In this document: positions 18,043 through 27,249 of the stretch, piece after piece
How positions within the stretch are numbered: position 1 is the first letter of the stretch
Layout: every line of letters begins with the position of its first letter
Assembly: GCA_034440255.1 (NCBI GenBank)
Contig: JAWXBU010000160.1
Location: 1-64,000 of the forward strand
DNA length: 64,000 nucleotides
Direction: 5' to 3'
Source: JAEUIA01 sp034440255
GTDB taxonomy: Bacteria; Planctomycetota; UBA1135; GCA-002686595
The notes under the pieces: generated by a model
Seen by the model: only the letters and a program-made list of their open reading frames with translations
The model's database searches: none
Told to the model about the DNA's origin: nothing
Made by a program: the position numbers and the translations under genes

Positions 18043-20151
18043 ATGACCGATCATCACATCCAGCAAACTTCGTCCCTGTCGCGCTTCGCGTTTGCGCTCG
18101 CGTTCGGCGCAGCGCTTTTCCTACCGACGGCGTGCAAAGCGACGTTTCACAACTCGATTCAGGCGCCATCGGTCCAACGCGACGCTCTGACGCTCGAGTC
18201 GAATTCGGAATCCCGGTCACGCGGATTCTTCGGCGGCGCGGTCAGCCCGAGTCAGTGGAAACTGCGCGTGGTCAATCGCTCCGGCGTTGGAACGGGTTGG
18301 CGCATCACGAGCGATCGACCCTGGCTCACCGTGCCGGTCGCGATCGGATCGACGGCGGCTCGCGCAGAGAGCGCCTTCGACGCGTGCATCGATCCCGACG
18401 CAGCGCGCTTGCTCGGCATCGGCGAGCACAAAGCGCACGTGAAGCTGTTTGCCGCGAGCGACACGACGACGGTCCTCAGCACGGTCGAGATCGTTCTCGA
18501 AGTCACGCCGGCGAGCGTGAGCGGAACGCACGCGTCGTCGAACGCAACGAACGTGGGCACGCAACAGAACGCGGCGGAGACGGGCACGGTCGCGCACGTT
18601 TCGAACGTCGAAACGGCTGATCTCGGGCACTGGACCGATCTGCAGCCGTCGCCCGATTCACGCCTGATCTACGTGTCGAGTGCGACCGGCAACGACGCTA
18701 ACAGCGGACTCACTCCGCAACAGGCGAAGGCCACGATCGCCGCCGGAAAAGCGCTCATGCGCAACGGTTTCCCCGATTGGCTGATGCTGCAGCGCGGAAA
18801 TACGTGGGCGGGTTCGTTCGGTCAATGGATCGTGTCCGGACGCTCTCCTTCCGAGCCCGCCGTCGTCTCGACGTACGGTTCGGAAGAGTTGCGCCCGCAT
18901 CTTGCGACCGGCACGCAAGACGGCCTCTTCACGATTCAAAACAGCGCCAGTCCGGCTCTCTTGCGTCACGTGCGAATCGTGGGCCTGCGCTTCACGTGCA
19001 ACGGTTACACCGGCACCGAAGGCACACCGCGCGGCATCAACTGGCACGTTCCTTTCGAGGACGTGCTCGTCGAGGACTGCTCGTTCCAGTACTTCCACAC
19101 GAACATCGTGATCGAGCCGTTGGGTGAGAGCGGTCGCGACTTCCGTCTGCGCCGCAGCATCGTCGCCGATGCGTTCACGACGCAGAACTCGCACAGTCAG
19201 GGCTTGTACGTCTCCAACACGGAAGGCGTCTTGCTCGAGGAGAACGTCTTCGATCACAACGGCTGGCGCGAAGACGTGGCTGGCGCGGTGCCGACGATTT
19301 TCCGTCACAACGTCTACCTCCAAACCGACGTCACGATGGTGCGCGCCCTCGGAAACATCTTTGCGAGTGGTGCGTCGCACGGACTGCAAGCGCGCGACGG
19401 CGGCTTGGTCGAGGACAATCTGTTCGTGAACAACGCCATCGCGCTCCTCCTGGGCAGCGATTGGCAGACGAAGGAACCGATCCGCTTCATCGCGCGTCGC
19501 AACGTCATCACTGCCGGACGCGATCTGGATCAGGCGAATCCGCGCGGATTCGGTATCGACGTTCCGTCTGCGGCATCCGGCCTGATCGCGCGCAATCTGA
19601 TCGTCAATCAGCGCAACGTAGGGTTTCCTGTCGCGATGAATCTGTACGACGGCACGACGGCCGCGGGTCTGCACGACGTCGTGGTCGAGGGCAACATCAT
19701 CCACGATTGGAGCGGCGCGGTGATCATCCAAGGAGCAGCGCCTCGTCTGACGGGTCTCGTGTTTCGTCTCAACGTCATCAGCGACACCGTCACCGACAAC
19801 CTGCTGGTGGAGAACACGTTGGCGCCGAACGGCTCTGTCGTGCTGAGCGGCGACAACATGATGTGGAGCAGCAACGCACCGGCGAACAGTTGGTGCCGCA
19901 TCGGAACCGGAAACGTGTCGTTCGACATGTGGAAGACGTCGATGGGGGACACGAATTCGCGCGCCGAAATGCCGCAGTATTTCGAAGCGGATCGCACGGT
20001 CGAAACCTACGACGATCGAATCGGTGGAGCAGGCACGCTCGCTTCGTTCATGGCATCGGCGCGTCGTCAGTCGAAGGCGTCATGGCAACCGGAATACACG
20101 GCCCCGGTCGTGAACAACTGGATGCGCGCCGGTTTCCGTTGGCAGGAGTGA
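18043..20151 (+). CDS. Right-handed parallel beta-helix lipoprotein of the polysaccharide locus
   Basis: The 702-residue protein begins with an export signal (RFAFALAFGAALFLPTAC), whose last Cys may be lipidated. About 150 residues of Ig-like sequence follow, then a long parallel beta-helix (pectin-lyase-like fold) starting near RLIYVSSATGNDANSGLTP, a motif common at the start of such domains. Repeated short strands with Asn ladders (EGVLLEENVFDHNG, GGLVEDNLFVNN, LIARNLIVNQRN, VVEGNIIHDWSG) are clear. Proteins of this type in polysaccharide clusters can be lyases, epimerases or binding proteins; catalytic residues are not obvious. It would act in the periplasm or on the cell surface, perhaps to trim or modify the polymer. 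Confidence 0.8.
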   Translation: MTDHHIQQTSSLSRFAFALAFGAALFLPTACKATFHNSIQAPSVQRDALTLESNSESRSRGFFGGAVSPSQWKLRVVNRSGVGTGWRITSDRPWLTVPVAIGSTAARAESAFDACIDPDAARLLGIGEHKAHVKLFAASDTTTVLSTVEIVLEVTPASVSGTHASSNATNVGTQQNAAETGTVAHVSNVETADLGHWTDLQPSPDSRLIYVSSATGNDANSGLTPQQAKATIAAGKALMRNGFPDWLMLQRGNTWAGSFGQWIVSGRSPSEPAVVSTYGSEELRPHLATGTQDGLFTIQNSASPALLRHVRIVGLRFTCNGYTGTEGTPRGINWHVPFEDVLVEDCSFQYFHTNIVIEPLGESGRDFRLRRSIVADAFTTQNSHSQGLYVSNTEGVLLEENVFDHNGWREDVAGAVPTIFRHNVYLQTDVTMVRALGNIFASGASHGLQARDGGLVEDNLFVNNAIALLLGSDWQTKEPIRFIARRNVITAGRDLDQANPRGFGIDVPSAASGLIARNLIVNQRNVGFPVAMNLYDGTTAAGLHDVVVEGNIIHDWSGAVIIQGAAPRLTGLVFRLNVISDTVTDNLLVENTLAPNGSVVLSGDNMMWSSNAPANSWCRIGTGNVSFDMWKTSMGDTNSRAEMPQYFEADRTVETYDDRIGGAGTLASFMASARRQSKASWQPEYTAPVVNNWMRAGFRWQE

Positions 20152-20172
20152 GTCAGGCTCCTCTCGGAGATC

Positions 20173-21225
20173 ATGCAGCGCACGCACGAAATCGGCGTCG
20201 TCGCGATCGGCCGTAACGAGGGCGATCGCTTGAAGCGAGCGCTGCGGTCACTCGACGCTCGCCGCGAGCGGACCGTGTACGTCGATTCGAGCTCGACCGA
20301 CGATTCGGTGTCGTTCGCGCGCTCGATCGGCGTCGACGTCGTGGAACTCGACACGACGATTCCCTTCACGGCGGGTCGTGCGCGAAATGCCGGATGTGAT
20401 CGGCTCCTCGAGATCGCTCCCGATGTCGAGTTCGTGCAGTTCGTCGACGGCGACTGCGAAGTAGTCGACGGTTGGATCGAGCGCGCAGCTGCCGAGATCA
20501 CACGTGATCCGAAGCTCGCCGTCGTCTGCGGTCGACGTCGCGAGCGGTTCCCGCACGCGACGATCTGGAATCGCTTGTGCGACATGGAATGGAACACGCC
20601 GATCGGTCGATCACACGCTTGCGGTGGGGACGCGCTGTACCGCGTCAGCGCGTTTCGCTCCGCCGGCGGATTCGATTCGCGCCTCGTGGCCGGCGAGGAA
20701 CCCGAACTCTGCGTGCGCATCCGAGCGCGAGGATTCGAAATCGAACGCGTCGACGCCGAGATGACTCTGCACGACGTCGCGATGACGCGAGCATCGCAAT
20801 GGTGGCGTCGCGCGTCACGCAACGGACACGCCATCGTGGGCGCTCTGATGATCCACGGAAACGATGCGAATCACGATTGGGGACGTCAGCTCTTTCGTGC
20901 AGTGTTCTGGGCGACGTCGATCACGGTCGCGTCGATTGCAGCTGGAATCGGCCTGTTTTCAGCCCTTCCGTGGGCGTGGAAACTCACGCTCGCGATGCTG
21001 CCGATCGCACTACTCGCGCTCGTATGGGCGCGCACGTTCGTGAATCGGAGTCGTCGTGGAGACAGCGTCGGTGATTGCGCGCTCTACGCGACGTTCGTAG
21101 TCGCCGGCAAGTGGGCGGAGTGCGCGGGGGCCTTCCAGTGTTGGCGCGACCACGCGAGCGGCAGACGCTCGCGCTGGATCGAGTACAAGCCGATCCCGAC
21201 GCGGACGAGTGGAGAGCGCGCATGA
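20173..21225 (+). CDS. Membrane-associated glycosyltransferase family 2
   Basis: The 350-residue protein has the GT-A core: VVAIGRNEGDRLKRALRSL, VYVDSSSTDDSVSFA, the DGD metal motif in FVQFVDGDCEVVDGW and an acceptor motif GGFDSRLVAGEEPELCVRIR. Two hydrophobic helices near residues 245-290 anchor it to the inner membrane. It transfers a sugar from a nucleotide donor to the lipid-linked repeat unit; donor and acceptor are unknown. GGAG lies upstream of the ATG. It overlaps the next gene by four bases (ATGA), so translation is coupled. Confidence 0.88.
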   Translation: MQRTHEIGVVAIGRNEGDRLKRALRSLDARRERTVYVDSSSTDDSVSFARSIGVDVVELDTTIPFTAGRARNAGCDRLLEIAPDVEFVQFVDGDCEVVDGWIERAAAEITRDPKLAVVCGRRRERFPHATIWNRLCDMEWNTPIGRSHACGGDALYRVSAFRSAGGFDSRLVAGEEPELCVRIRARGFEIERVDAEMTLHDVAMTRASQWWRRASRNGHAIVGALMIHGNDANHDWGRQLFRAVFWATSITVASIAAGIGLFSALPWAWKLTLAMLPIALLALVWARTFVNRSRRGDSVGDCALYATFVVAGKWAECAGAFQCWRDHASGRRSRWIEYKPIPTRTSGERA

Positions 21226-22187
21226 GGATCAAGCGACGCTTGCGCTCCGTCATCGAAGTCGCCGCTCTGCGCGCCGGCATTCTCGATCGATTCGAGCGCG
21301 CGGCACACGACGGGTTGACAGTGTTGACGTATCACCGAGTGTTGCCCGCTGCTGCGTGCGCCGCCTATCCGTTTCCGTCGCTCGCGATGCCGGTCGACGC
21401 GTTCCGCGCGCAGATGGAGCGGGTGGCTCGGCACTTCGAAGTCGTAAGGTTGAGCGAAGGCGTCCGACGCATGAGCGAGCAGCGGCACAGCGCGCGACCG
21501 TTGGCGGCTGTGACCTTCGACGACGGTTACGACGACAATGCGACGATCGCGGCGCCGATCCTGGAGGCACTCGATCTGCACGCGACATTTTTCCTCGTCC
21601 ACGATTTCGTCGTGCACGAGCACGCGCTCTGGTTCGACCGTGCGGCCGTTGCCTTGAATGCGATCGGCGAGGACCTGGCAGCCATCGAACACTTGAAGTC
21701 GCTCGAGCCGAGCGCACGCGACCTTTTCATCGACGAACTCGAAAAACGTGCTGGAAACAGACCGATTCGTGCCAACGCGCCTATGTCGCGCCGTCAAGCT
21801 CGTGGGTTGTTGCGCGCGGGTCACGAGATCGGATCGCATACGCTCACGCATCCCATTCTGACGCGTGTTTCGGACGTCCATCTCGAAGCCGAAGTCGTGC
21901 GCTCCAAATCGGCGCTCGAAGCGTGGCTCGACCATCCGATCGACGGATTCTGCTATCCGAACGGCGACCACGACGAGCGTGTGCGCCACGTCGCGCGATC
22001 AGCGGGCTATCGCTGGGCATGCTCGACCGCGCCAGGTCGCAACCAATCGCCGCTCGATGCGTTCGACGTGCAACGCATCGACGTGACGCCGTCGCGCGTG
22101 ACCGATCACAACGGCGAATACTCCGAACTCGCCTTCCGCAGCGAGATCAGTCTGCTGCGTCGCGCGCTGCGTGGAGATCTCCGATGA
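21222..22187 (+). CDS. Polysaccharide deacetylase (CE4 / NodB domain)
   Basis: The 321-residue protein contains the NodB metal-binding motif TFDDGYDDN (about residues 102-110, with the catalytic base Asp and metal Asp) and the SHTLTHP metal His motif, and a third region SAGYRWACSTAPG. No signal peptide is present, so it would act on cytoplasmic, lipid-linked or membrane-face substrate, removing N-acetyl groups from amino sugars of the repeat unit. ATG at 21222 overlaps the upstream gene (ATGA) and the ATG of the following gene overlaps its stop in the same way. Confidence 0.9.
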   Translation: MRIKRRLRSVIEVAALRAGILDRFERAAHDGLTVLTYHRVLPAAACAAYPFPSLAMPVDAFRAQMERVARHFEVVRLSEGVRRMSEQRHSARPLAAVTFDDGYDDNATIAAPILEALDLHATFFLVHDFVVHEHALWFDRAAVALNAIGEDLAAIEHLKSLEPSARDLFIDELEKRAGNRPIRANAPMSRRQARGLLRAGHEIGSHTLTHPILTRVSDVHLEAEVVRSKSALEAWLDHPIDGFCYPNGDHDERVRHVARSAGYRWACSTAPGRNQSPLDAFDVQRIDVTPSRVTDHNGEYSELAFRSEISLLRRALRGDLR

Positions 22188-23401
22188 AGATCGCGTATCT
22201 GGTCAATCAGTATCCGCACGCGAGTCATACGTTCATCCGCTCCGAGATCGAAGGCCTCGAATCGCTCGAGGTCCAGGTCGAGCGCATCACAGTCGTCGAG
22301 AGTCGAGCCGCGCTCGTGGACGATCGCGACCATCGTGAGCGCGGACTGTTGCGCCTGAAGTTGAAGCGGCGCCTACCCATTTTGCTGGCACACGCCGCGC
22401 GGACCTGTCTCGCACGACCGAGGTCTTTCCTGCGCGGGCTCGCCACGGCTTGGCGCATGGGCCGAAGCTCGCCGTCGGGCCGCGTGAACAACTTCGGATA
22501 CCTGCTCGAAGCGTGTGTGCTGCTCGATTGGACGACGCGTCATCACGTTGAACACGTGCACGCACATTTCGGCACGAATTCCACGGCGATCGCGCTCTTG
22601 TGCCGTCGTCTCGGCGGTCCGACCTACAGCTTCACCGTGCACGGGACGGAGACCTTCGACGCGCCCGCGTTCTTGTCGCTGACGGAAAAAACCGAACACG
22701 CCGAGTTCGTCGCGACCGTGTCCTGGCACGGTCACGCGCTGATGATGCGTTGGATGCCGGTCGAACTCTGGGACAAGATTCGAATCGTGCGTTGCTTCCC
22801 GGATCCGCTGCTGTTCGACGGCACGACCTCGCCGCCTCGAACCGATGCGAAGCTCGCTTGCATCGGGCGACTCGCGGCGGAAAAAGGCATCTTCACGATG
22901 TTCGAGGCCACGGCGAAGCTCGCCGCCGAGGGCTTGCGCTTCCAAATCACGATGATCGGTGATGGTCCACTACGTGAAGACGCCGAGCGCTACTTACGCG
23001 AGCTGGGCATCGAGTCCTACGTCGAACTGGTCGGATGGGGATCGAATCAAGTCGTGAAGAACGCGATTCTCGGTGCGCGCGCGCTCGTCCATCCGAGTTA
23101 TGCCGAGGGCCTGCCGGTCGCGATGATGGAAGCGCTGGCGCTCGGTCGTCCCGTCATCGCGACCTACGTCGGCGGCGTCCCCGAACTCGTTCGACCGGGT
23201 ATCGAAGGTTGGATCGTGCCGGCCGGAAGTGTCGACGATCTGGCCGACGCGATGCGATCAGCGTTGACGGCCGATACGTTCGAGCTCACGCGCATGGGGC
23301 GCAACGGGCGCAAGCGGCTCGGTGAAATGCATCGACCGAGTACGGAAATCGCGAAGCTCAACCACGAGTTGCGTGCAGGGAGCCGCCGTCGCGCCGCGTG
23401 A
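22184..23401 (+). CDS. Glycosyltransferase family 4 (WcaL-like), paralogue 1
   Basis: The 405-residue protein is a GT-B enzyme: N-terminal MKIAYLVNQYPHASHTFIR, VEHVHAHFGTNSTAIALL, a C-terminal donor-binding domain with CIGRLAAEKGI, MIGDGPLREDAE and the EX7E motif in PSYAEGLPVAMMEALALGRP. It likely adds a sugar during assembly of the repeat unit. Its start overlaps the deacetylase stop by four bases. A close paralogue (33601-34890) with the same N-terminus sits immediately before the NRPS gene. Confidence 0.9.
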   Translation: MKIAYLVNQYPHASHTFIRSEIEGLESLEVQVERITVVESRAALVDDRDHRERGLLRLKLKRRLPILLAHAARTCLARPRSFLRGLATAWRMGRSSPSGRVNNFGYLLEACVLLDWTTRHHVEHVHAHFGTNSTAIALLCRRLGGPTYSFTVHGTETFDAPAFLSLTEKTEHAEFVATVSWHGHALMMRWMPVELWDKIRIVRCFPDPLLFDGTTSPPRTDAKLACIGRLAAEKGIFTMFEATAKLAAEGLRFQITMIGDGPLREDAERYLRELGIESYVELVGWGSNQVVKNAILGARALVHPSYAEGLPVAMMEALALGRPVIATYVGGVPELVRPGIEGWIVPAGSVDDLADAMRSALTADTFELTRMGRNGRKRLGEMHRPSTEIAKLNHELRAGSRRRAA

Positions 23402-23511
23402 ATCGAGCACGTTCGCCACGAAAATAATTCCGTTCGAGGCCTAGTGTGCCGAGGCCGAGCATTCGGGATGCGAGGCCGGGCCCGTCGAAGTCGATACATC
23501 GACGTACCCCG

Positions 23512-24909
23512 ATGGTCTCCAATCGCAAATCGTCCGCCGACGGCGGAAGAGCGCGTCCCCGTGTCTTGGTGCTCGCCGAAGCAGCCAATCCGGAGTGGGT
23601 TTCCGTACCTCTGGTCGGTTGGTCATTCGCGCGTGCGATCGCACGCGAAGTCGATGCACACCTCGTCACGCAAGTGCGCAATCGAGATGCGATCTTGCGC
23701 GCCGGACTCATCGAAGGTCGCGACTTCACGAGCATCGACAGCGAGCGCGTCGCGCGTCCGCTCAATCGCGTCGGAGCTTGGGTCGCTGGATTGAAAGGCA
23801 AGAGCTTCAGCACGATCACCGCGCTCGAAACGCTCGCGTACTACGAGTTCGAGCGACTCGTGTGGCGCCGCTTCGGAGCCGAGATCAAGGCGGGTCAGTG
23901 GGAATTGGTCCATCGCGTCACGCCGACGTCACCTGTGATGCCCAGTCCGATCGCGGCTCGCTGTTCTCGCGCAGGCGTGCCGTTCGTGATCGGGCCGCTC
24001 AACGGGGGAGTGCCGTGGCCCAGAGGATTCGAAGCACTGGCGCGTGAGGATCGGGAGTGGCTCACGCGCGTGCGCGGGATGCACAAGTGGATGCCGGCGC
24101 ATCGTTCGACACGGGCTCACGCCGCAGTGATCCTCGTCGGATCACGCGTCGCGCACGCCGAAATTGCCGAGAAATGGCGCTCGAAATGCGTGTACATGCC
24201 GGAGAACGGCGTCGACGCCGAGCGCGTTCACGGCGTCGCACAGCGCACGCGCGAAGGTGCCTTGCATGTGATATTCGTGGGCCGGATCGTGCCGCTCAAA
24301 GGCGTCGATCTCCTGCTCGAAGCCGTTGCACCTCTCGTGCGCGACGGAAGCGTGACGGTCGAGATCGTCGGGGACGGCCGCCAACGCGCGGCGCTCGAGG
24401 AGTGGGTTCGCAACGAAAAGCTCGGCAGCGGTGTCACATTCAGCGGCTGGCTGTCCCACGCACGTGCCAGCGAACGAATCGGCGCAGCGCACATGCTCGC
24501 CTTGCCGAGCGTGCGCGAGTTCGGCGGTGGCGTCGTGATCGAGAGCATGGCTGCAGGTGCCGTGCCGATCGTGCTCGATCACGGCGGACCTCCCGAGCTC
24601 GTCTCACCTGCGACAGGCATCGTCGTGCCGCTCGGCACACGCGCCGAGATCGTCGCGAATCTCCACACCCGCATCGCAGAGCTCGCGAGCGATCGTGAGC
24701 GTCTCGAAACGCTGGCTTCGCGTGGCATCGCGCGGGCACGCGAGCACTTCACATGGGGCTCGAAAGCCGCGCGATTGAGGGTGCTCTACGAGTCGATCCT
24801 CGATCCAGATCTGGCGAGGCCGCATTTCCCGATGCCCATCCCCGACGAAACGAAATCACCCGAAACCGCGCTCGGAACTCGAGCGCACAGCGCCCCTCCC
24901 CTCCGCTGA
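23512..24909 (+). CDS. Glycosyltransferase family 4
   Basis: The 465-residue GT-B protein has RPRVLVLAEAANPEWVSVPL at the N-terminus, FVIGPLNGGVPWP in the acceptor domain (a stretch seen in many planctomycete and cyanobacterial GT4s), HVIFVGRIVPLKGVDLLLEA and VEIVGDGRQRAALEEW in the donor domain and the LPSVREFGGGVVIESMAAGA EX7E region. A proline/threonine-rich tail follows the folded part. ATG at 23512 is used; 110 bases separate it from the preceding gene. It is coupled to the polymerase gene through TGATG at 24907-24911. Confidence 0.88.
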   Translation: MVSNRKSSADGGRARPRVLVLAEAANPEWVSVPLVGWSFARAIAREVDAHLVTQVRNRDAILRAGLIEGRDFTSIDSERVARPLNRVGAWVAGLKGKSFSTITALETLAYYEFERLVWRRFGAEIKAGQWELVHRVTPTSPVMPSPIAARCSRAGVPFVIGPLNGGVPWPRGFEALAREDREWLTRVRGMHKWMPAHRSTRAHAAVILVGSRVAHAEIAEKWRSKCVYMPENGVDAERVHGVAQRTREGALHVIFVGRIVPLKGVDLLLEAVAPLVRDGSVTVEIVGDGRQRAALEEWVRNEKLGSGVTFSGWLSHARASERIGAAHMLALPSVREFGGGVVIESMAAGAVPIVLDHGGPPELVSPATGIVVPLGTRAEIVANLHTRIAELASDRERLETLASRGIARAREHFTWGSKAARLRVLYESILDPDLARPHFPMPIPDETKSPETALGTRAHSAPPLR

Positions 24910-26264
24910 TGTCGCCCACATCGATTGCCACATACGCTTGGTTCGCGCTGGCTCCCTTCCTCTTCGCGTGGTTACCCGCGCGTCGAGCGATCATCGCCGG
25001 CTACGTCATCGCGTTTTCGTTCCTGCCGATCGCCGTCATCGACACTCCGTTCGTCGACGTCGACAAATACGTAGCCACTTCGATCGGCGTGTTGCTGGGG
25101 TTGTTCTTGCTCGGCAAACGACGCGCGATCAAGCGTCGCATGTCGTATTGGGATTTGCCGATCACGCTGTGGTGCCTGTGCCCGATCGCGACTTCGCTCG
25201 ACAACGATCTGGGACTCTACGATGGATTGTCGGCCGCGGCCCAGAGACTCCTCATGTGGGGGATGCCCTACATCCTGGCTCGCATCTATCTCGCTGACAA
25301 AGCCGGCGTGCGCGACATCGCGATCGGTGTCTTCTACGGCGGTCTGCTCTACATGCCTCTGTGTCTGTGGGAAATTCGCATGAGTCCGCAGCTGCACATG
25401 CAGTTGTACGGATATCACCAGCACTCGTTCATCCAGACCGTGCGCACGATCGGCGGCTATCGCCCCATGGTGTTCATGCACCACGGATTGATGGTCGGCC
25501 TGTGGATGGCGGCTGCTTCGTTGGTTGGTATCGCTCTATGGAAGAGCGGTGCTCTGAAGCAAGTGGGGCGCTGGCCCGTCAAGTGGTTCGTGATCACCCT
25601 CGTGCTCACGACGTTGCTGTGTCAATCCTTCGGAGCCCTCGTCCTGCTGGCTATCGCGCTAGGTCTCTACTTCATGTTGCGACGCCACGGGCGCGTAGCC
25701 ATCGCGTCGTTGCTGATTCTCCCTCTCGTTTATTGCGGCTTGCGCGTCGGCGGACACTGGAACGCAGGTCCGCTCGTGGACATCACGCGTCACTTCAGCG
25801 AAGAGCGCGCTGATTCACTGCAGTTTCGCCTGGAACAAGAGGCTGTGTTGTCCGAGCGCGCGTGGGAGCGTCCGGCGCTGGGCTGGGGCGGATTCAATCG
25901 CGCGTTCCCTGCGCCGAACGCGTCCGACATGCGCCCGGCGGTCAGCGACAGCCTGTGGATCGTCGTATTCGGCATGAACGGGTTCCTCGGACTCGCGAGC
26001 ATCGTGCTGACGCTGTTGGCGCCCATCTACGCTTTGGCGCGACGGTGGCGGCCCGAGGACTGGACGCGTGCAGACATCGCGCCGGCTGCTGCGCTCGCCC
26101 TCGTTATGGGCATGTACCTCATGGATGGAATGGTCAACATGATGGTCAACCCCATATTCATGCTGGCCGGCGGCGCGATCACTGGTTTGGCGATCAGCGC
26201 ACGAGCTCCTGCCACTGTGCCTGCTCCACGATCGGGTGGCGTTGTACCGGCAGTTACGAGCTGA
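24909..26264 (+). CDS. Wzy-like polysaccharide polymerase / O-antigen ligase family membrane protein
   Basis: The 451-residue protein has about eleven hydrophobic segments and a large periplasmic loop with RPMVFMHHGLMVGLWMAAA and SLQFRLEQEAVLSERAWERP, followed by LGWGGFNRAFP, which fits the Wzy_C/WaaL superfamily pattern. It would polymerise repeat units on undecaprenyl diphosphate at the periplasmic face. It starts at ATG 24909, overlapping the previous stop by one base. Being next to a Wzx-type flippase supports a polymerase role over a ligase role. Confidence 0.82.
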   Translation: MSPTSIATYAWFALAPFLFAWLPARRAIIAGYVIAFSFLPIAVIDTPFVDVDKYVATSIGVLLGLFLLGKRRAIKRRMSYWDLPITLWCLCPIATSLDNDLGLYDGLSAAAQRLLMWGMPYILARIYLADKAGVRDIAIGVFYGGLLYMPLCLWEIRMSPQLHMQLYGYHQHSFIQTVRTIGGYRPMVFMHHGLMVGLWMAAASLVGIALWKSGALKQVGRWPVKWFVITLVLTTLLCQSFGALVLLAIALGLYFMLRRHGRVAIASLLILPLVYCGLRVGGHWNAGPLVDITRHFSEERADSLQFRLEQEAVLSERAWERPALGWGGFNRAFPAPNASDMRPAVSDSLWIVVFGMNGFLGLASIVLTLLAPIYALARRWRPEDWTRADIAPAAALALVMGMYLMDGMVNMMVNPIFMLAGGAITGLAISARAPATVPAPRSGGVVPAVTS

Positions 26265-26289
26265 GTCTCATCGACAGAGAACCCGCATC

Positions 26290-27249
26290 GTGAGCCGTCG
26301 AATCTTGGTCGCCATCGTCAACTACAGGTCAGCCGATCTCGTGCTGGACTGCGTTCGTTCGTTGGCGAGCGATAGTCACCTGCTATCCGTCGTCGTCGTC
26401 GACAATGCGTCCGACGACGGATCGAAGGAGCGATTGGCGCAGGGTTTCGAGACTCTGAAGTGCACGGACTGGGTCGATTTCGTGCATCTAGCTCACAACG
26501 GTGGTTTCGCTCACGGCAACAATGCAGCCATCCGGCACGGGATCGAGCGCGCCGGTGGAAAGTGGCCTGAATTCGTGTGGTTCTTGAACCCCGACACCTA
26601 TGTGCGGCCTGGAGCCTGTACTGCACTGTTGGATTTCCTGGACGCGCATCCGGACGTGGGAATCGTGGGAAGTCGTTTGGAGGATCCCGACGAAACCGGC
26701 CAGGCTTCGCGTTATCGCTTTCCATCCATCGCCAGTGAATTCGAAGCTGGATTCCGACTGGGCCTGATCTCACGCCTGTTGTCGGACCGGATCGTCGCAA
26801 CGCCCCTCGTCGACCATGATCACGAAACAGGCTGGGTGGCTGGTGCATCGATGATGGTGCGCAAGGCCGTCTTCGACGACGTCGGTTTGATGGACGACGA
26901 GTACTTCCTCTACTTCGAGGAGACTGACTTCTGTCTTGCCGCCAAGCATGCCGGCTGGCGCTGTTGGTACGTACCGCACAGTCGAGTCGTGCATCTCGTC
27001 GGTCAAAGTACGGGAGTCACTGTCCGCAATGCGCCGCCGCAGCGTCTACCGCGATATTGGCTCGCCTCCAGACGTCGGTACTTCACCAAGAATCACGGGC
27101 GCATTGCGACGCTCTGTGCCGACATTGCCTGGACGGTCGGATACACGACGTGGCGATTGCGTCGCCGATTCCAGGGCAAACCGGACAACGACCCGCCGCA
27201 TCTCTTGAAGGACTTCGTCCAGTTCAATTTTCTTGCGAGGCGCTCGTGA
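26290..27249 (+). CDS. Rhamnosyltransferase-like glycosyltransferase family 2
   Basis: The 319-residue protein shows VAIVNYRSADLVLDCVRSL, VVVVDNASDDGSKERL, the DxD-like motif FLNPDTYVRPGA, and the typical GWVAGASMMVRKAVFDDVGL plus YFLYFEETDFCLAAKHAGW signature of WbbL/rhamnosyltransferase-like GT2s. No membrane segment is evident. GTG at 26290 directly precedes the first beta strand and is preferred to an earlier in-frame codon. The stop overlaps the GTG of the flippase gene (GTGA). Confidence 0.9.
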   Translation: MSRRILVAIVNYRSADLVLDCVRSLASDSHLLSVVVVDNASDDGSKERLAQGFETLKCTDWVDFVHLAHNGGFAHGNNAAIRHGIERAGGKWPEFVWFLNPDTYVRPGACTALLDFLDAHPDVGIVGSRLEDPDETGQASRYRFPSIASEFEAGFRLGLISRLLSDRIVATPLVDHDHETGWVAGASMMVRKAVFDDVGLMDDEYFLYFEETDFCLAAKHAGWRCWYVPHSRVVHLVGQSTGVTVRNAPPQRLPRYWLASRRRYFTKNHGRIATLCADIAWTVGYTTWRLRRRFQGKPDNDPPHLLKDFVQFNFLARRS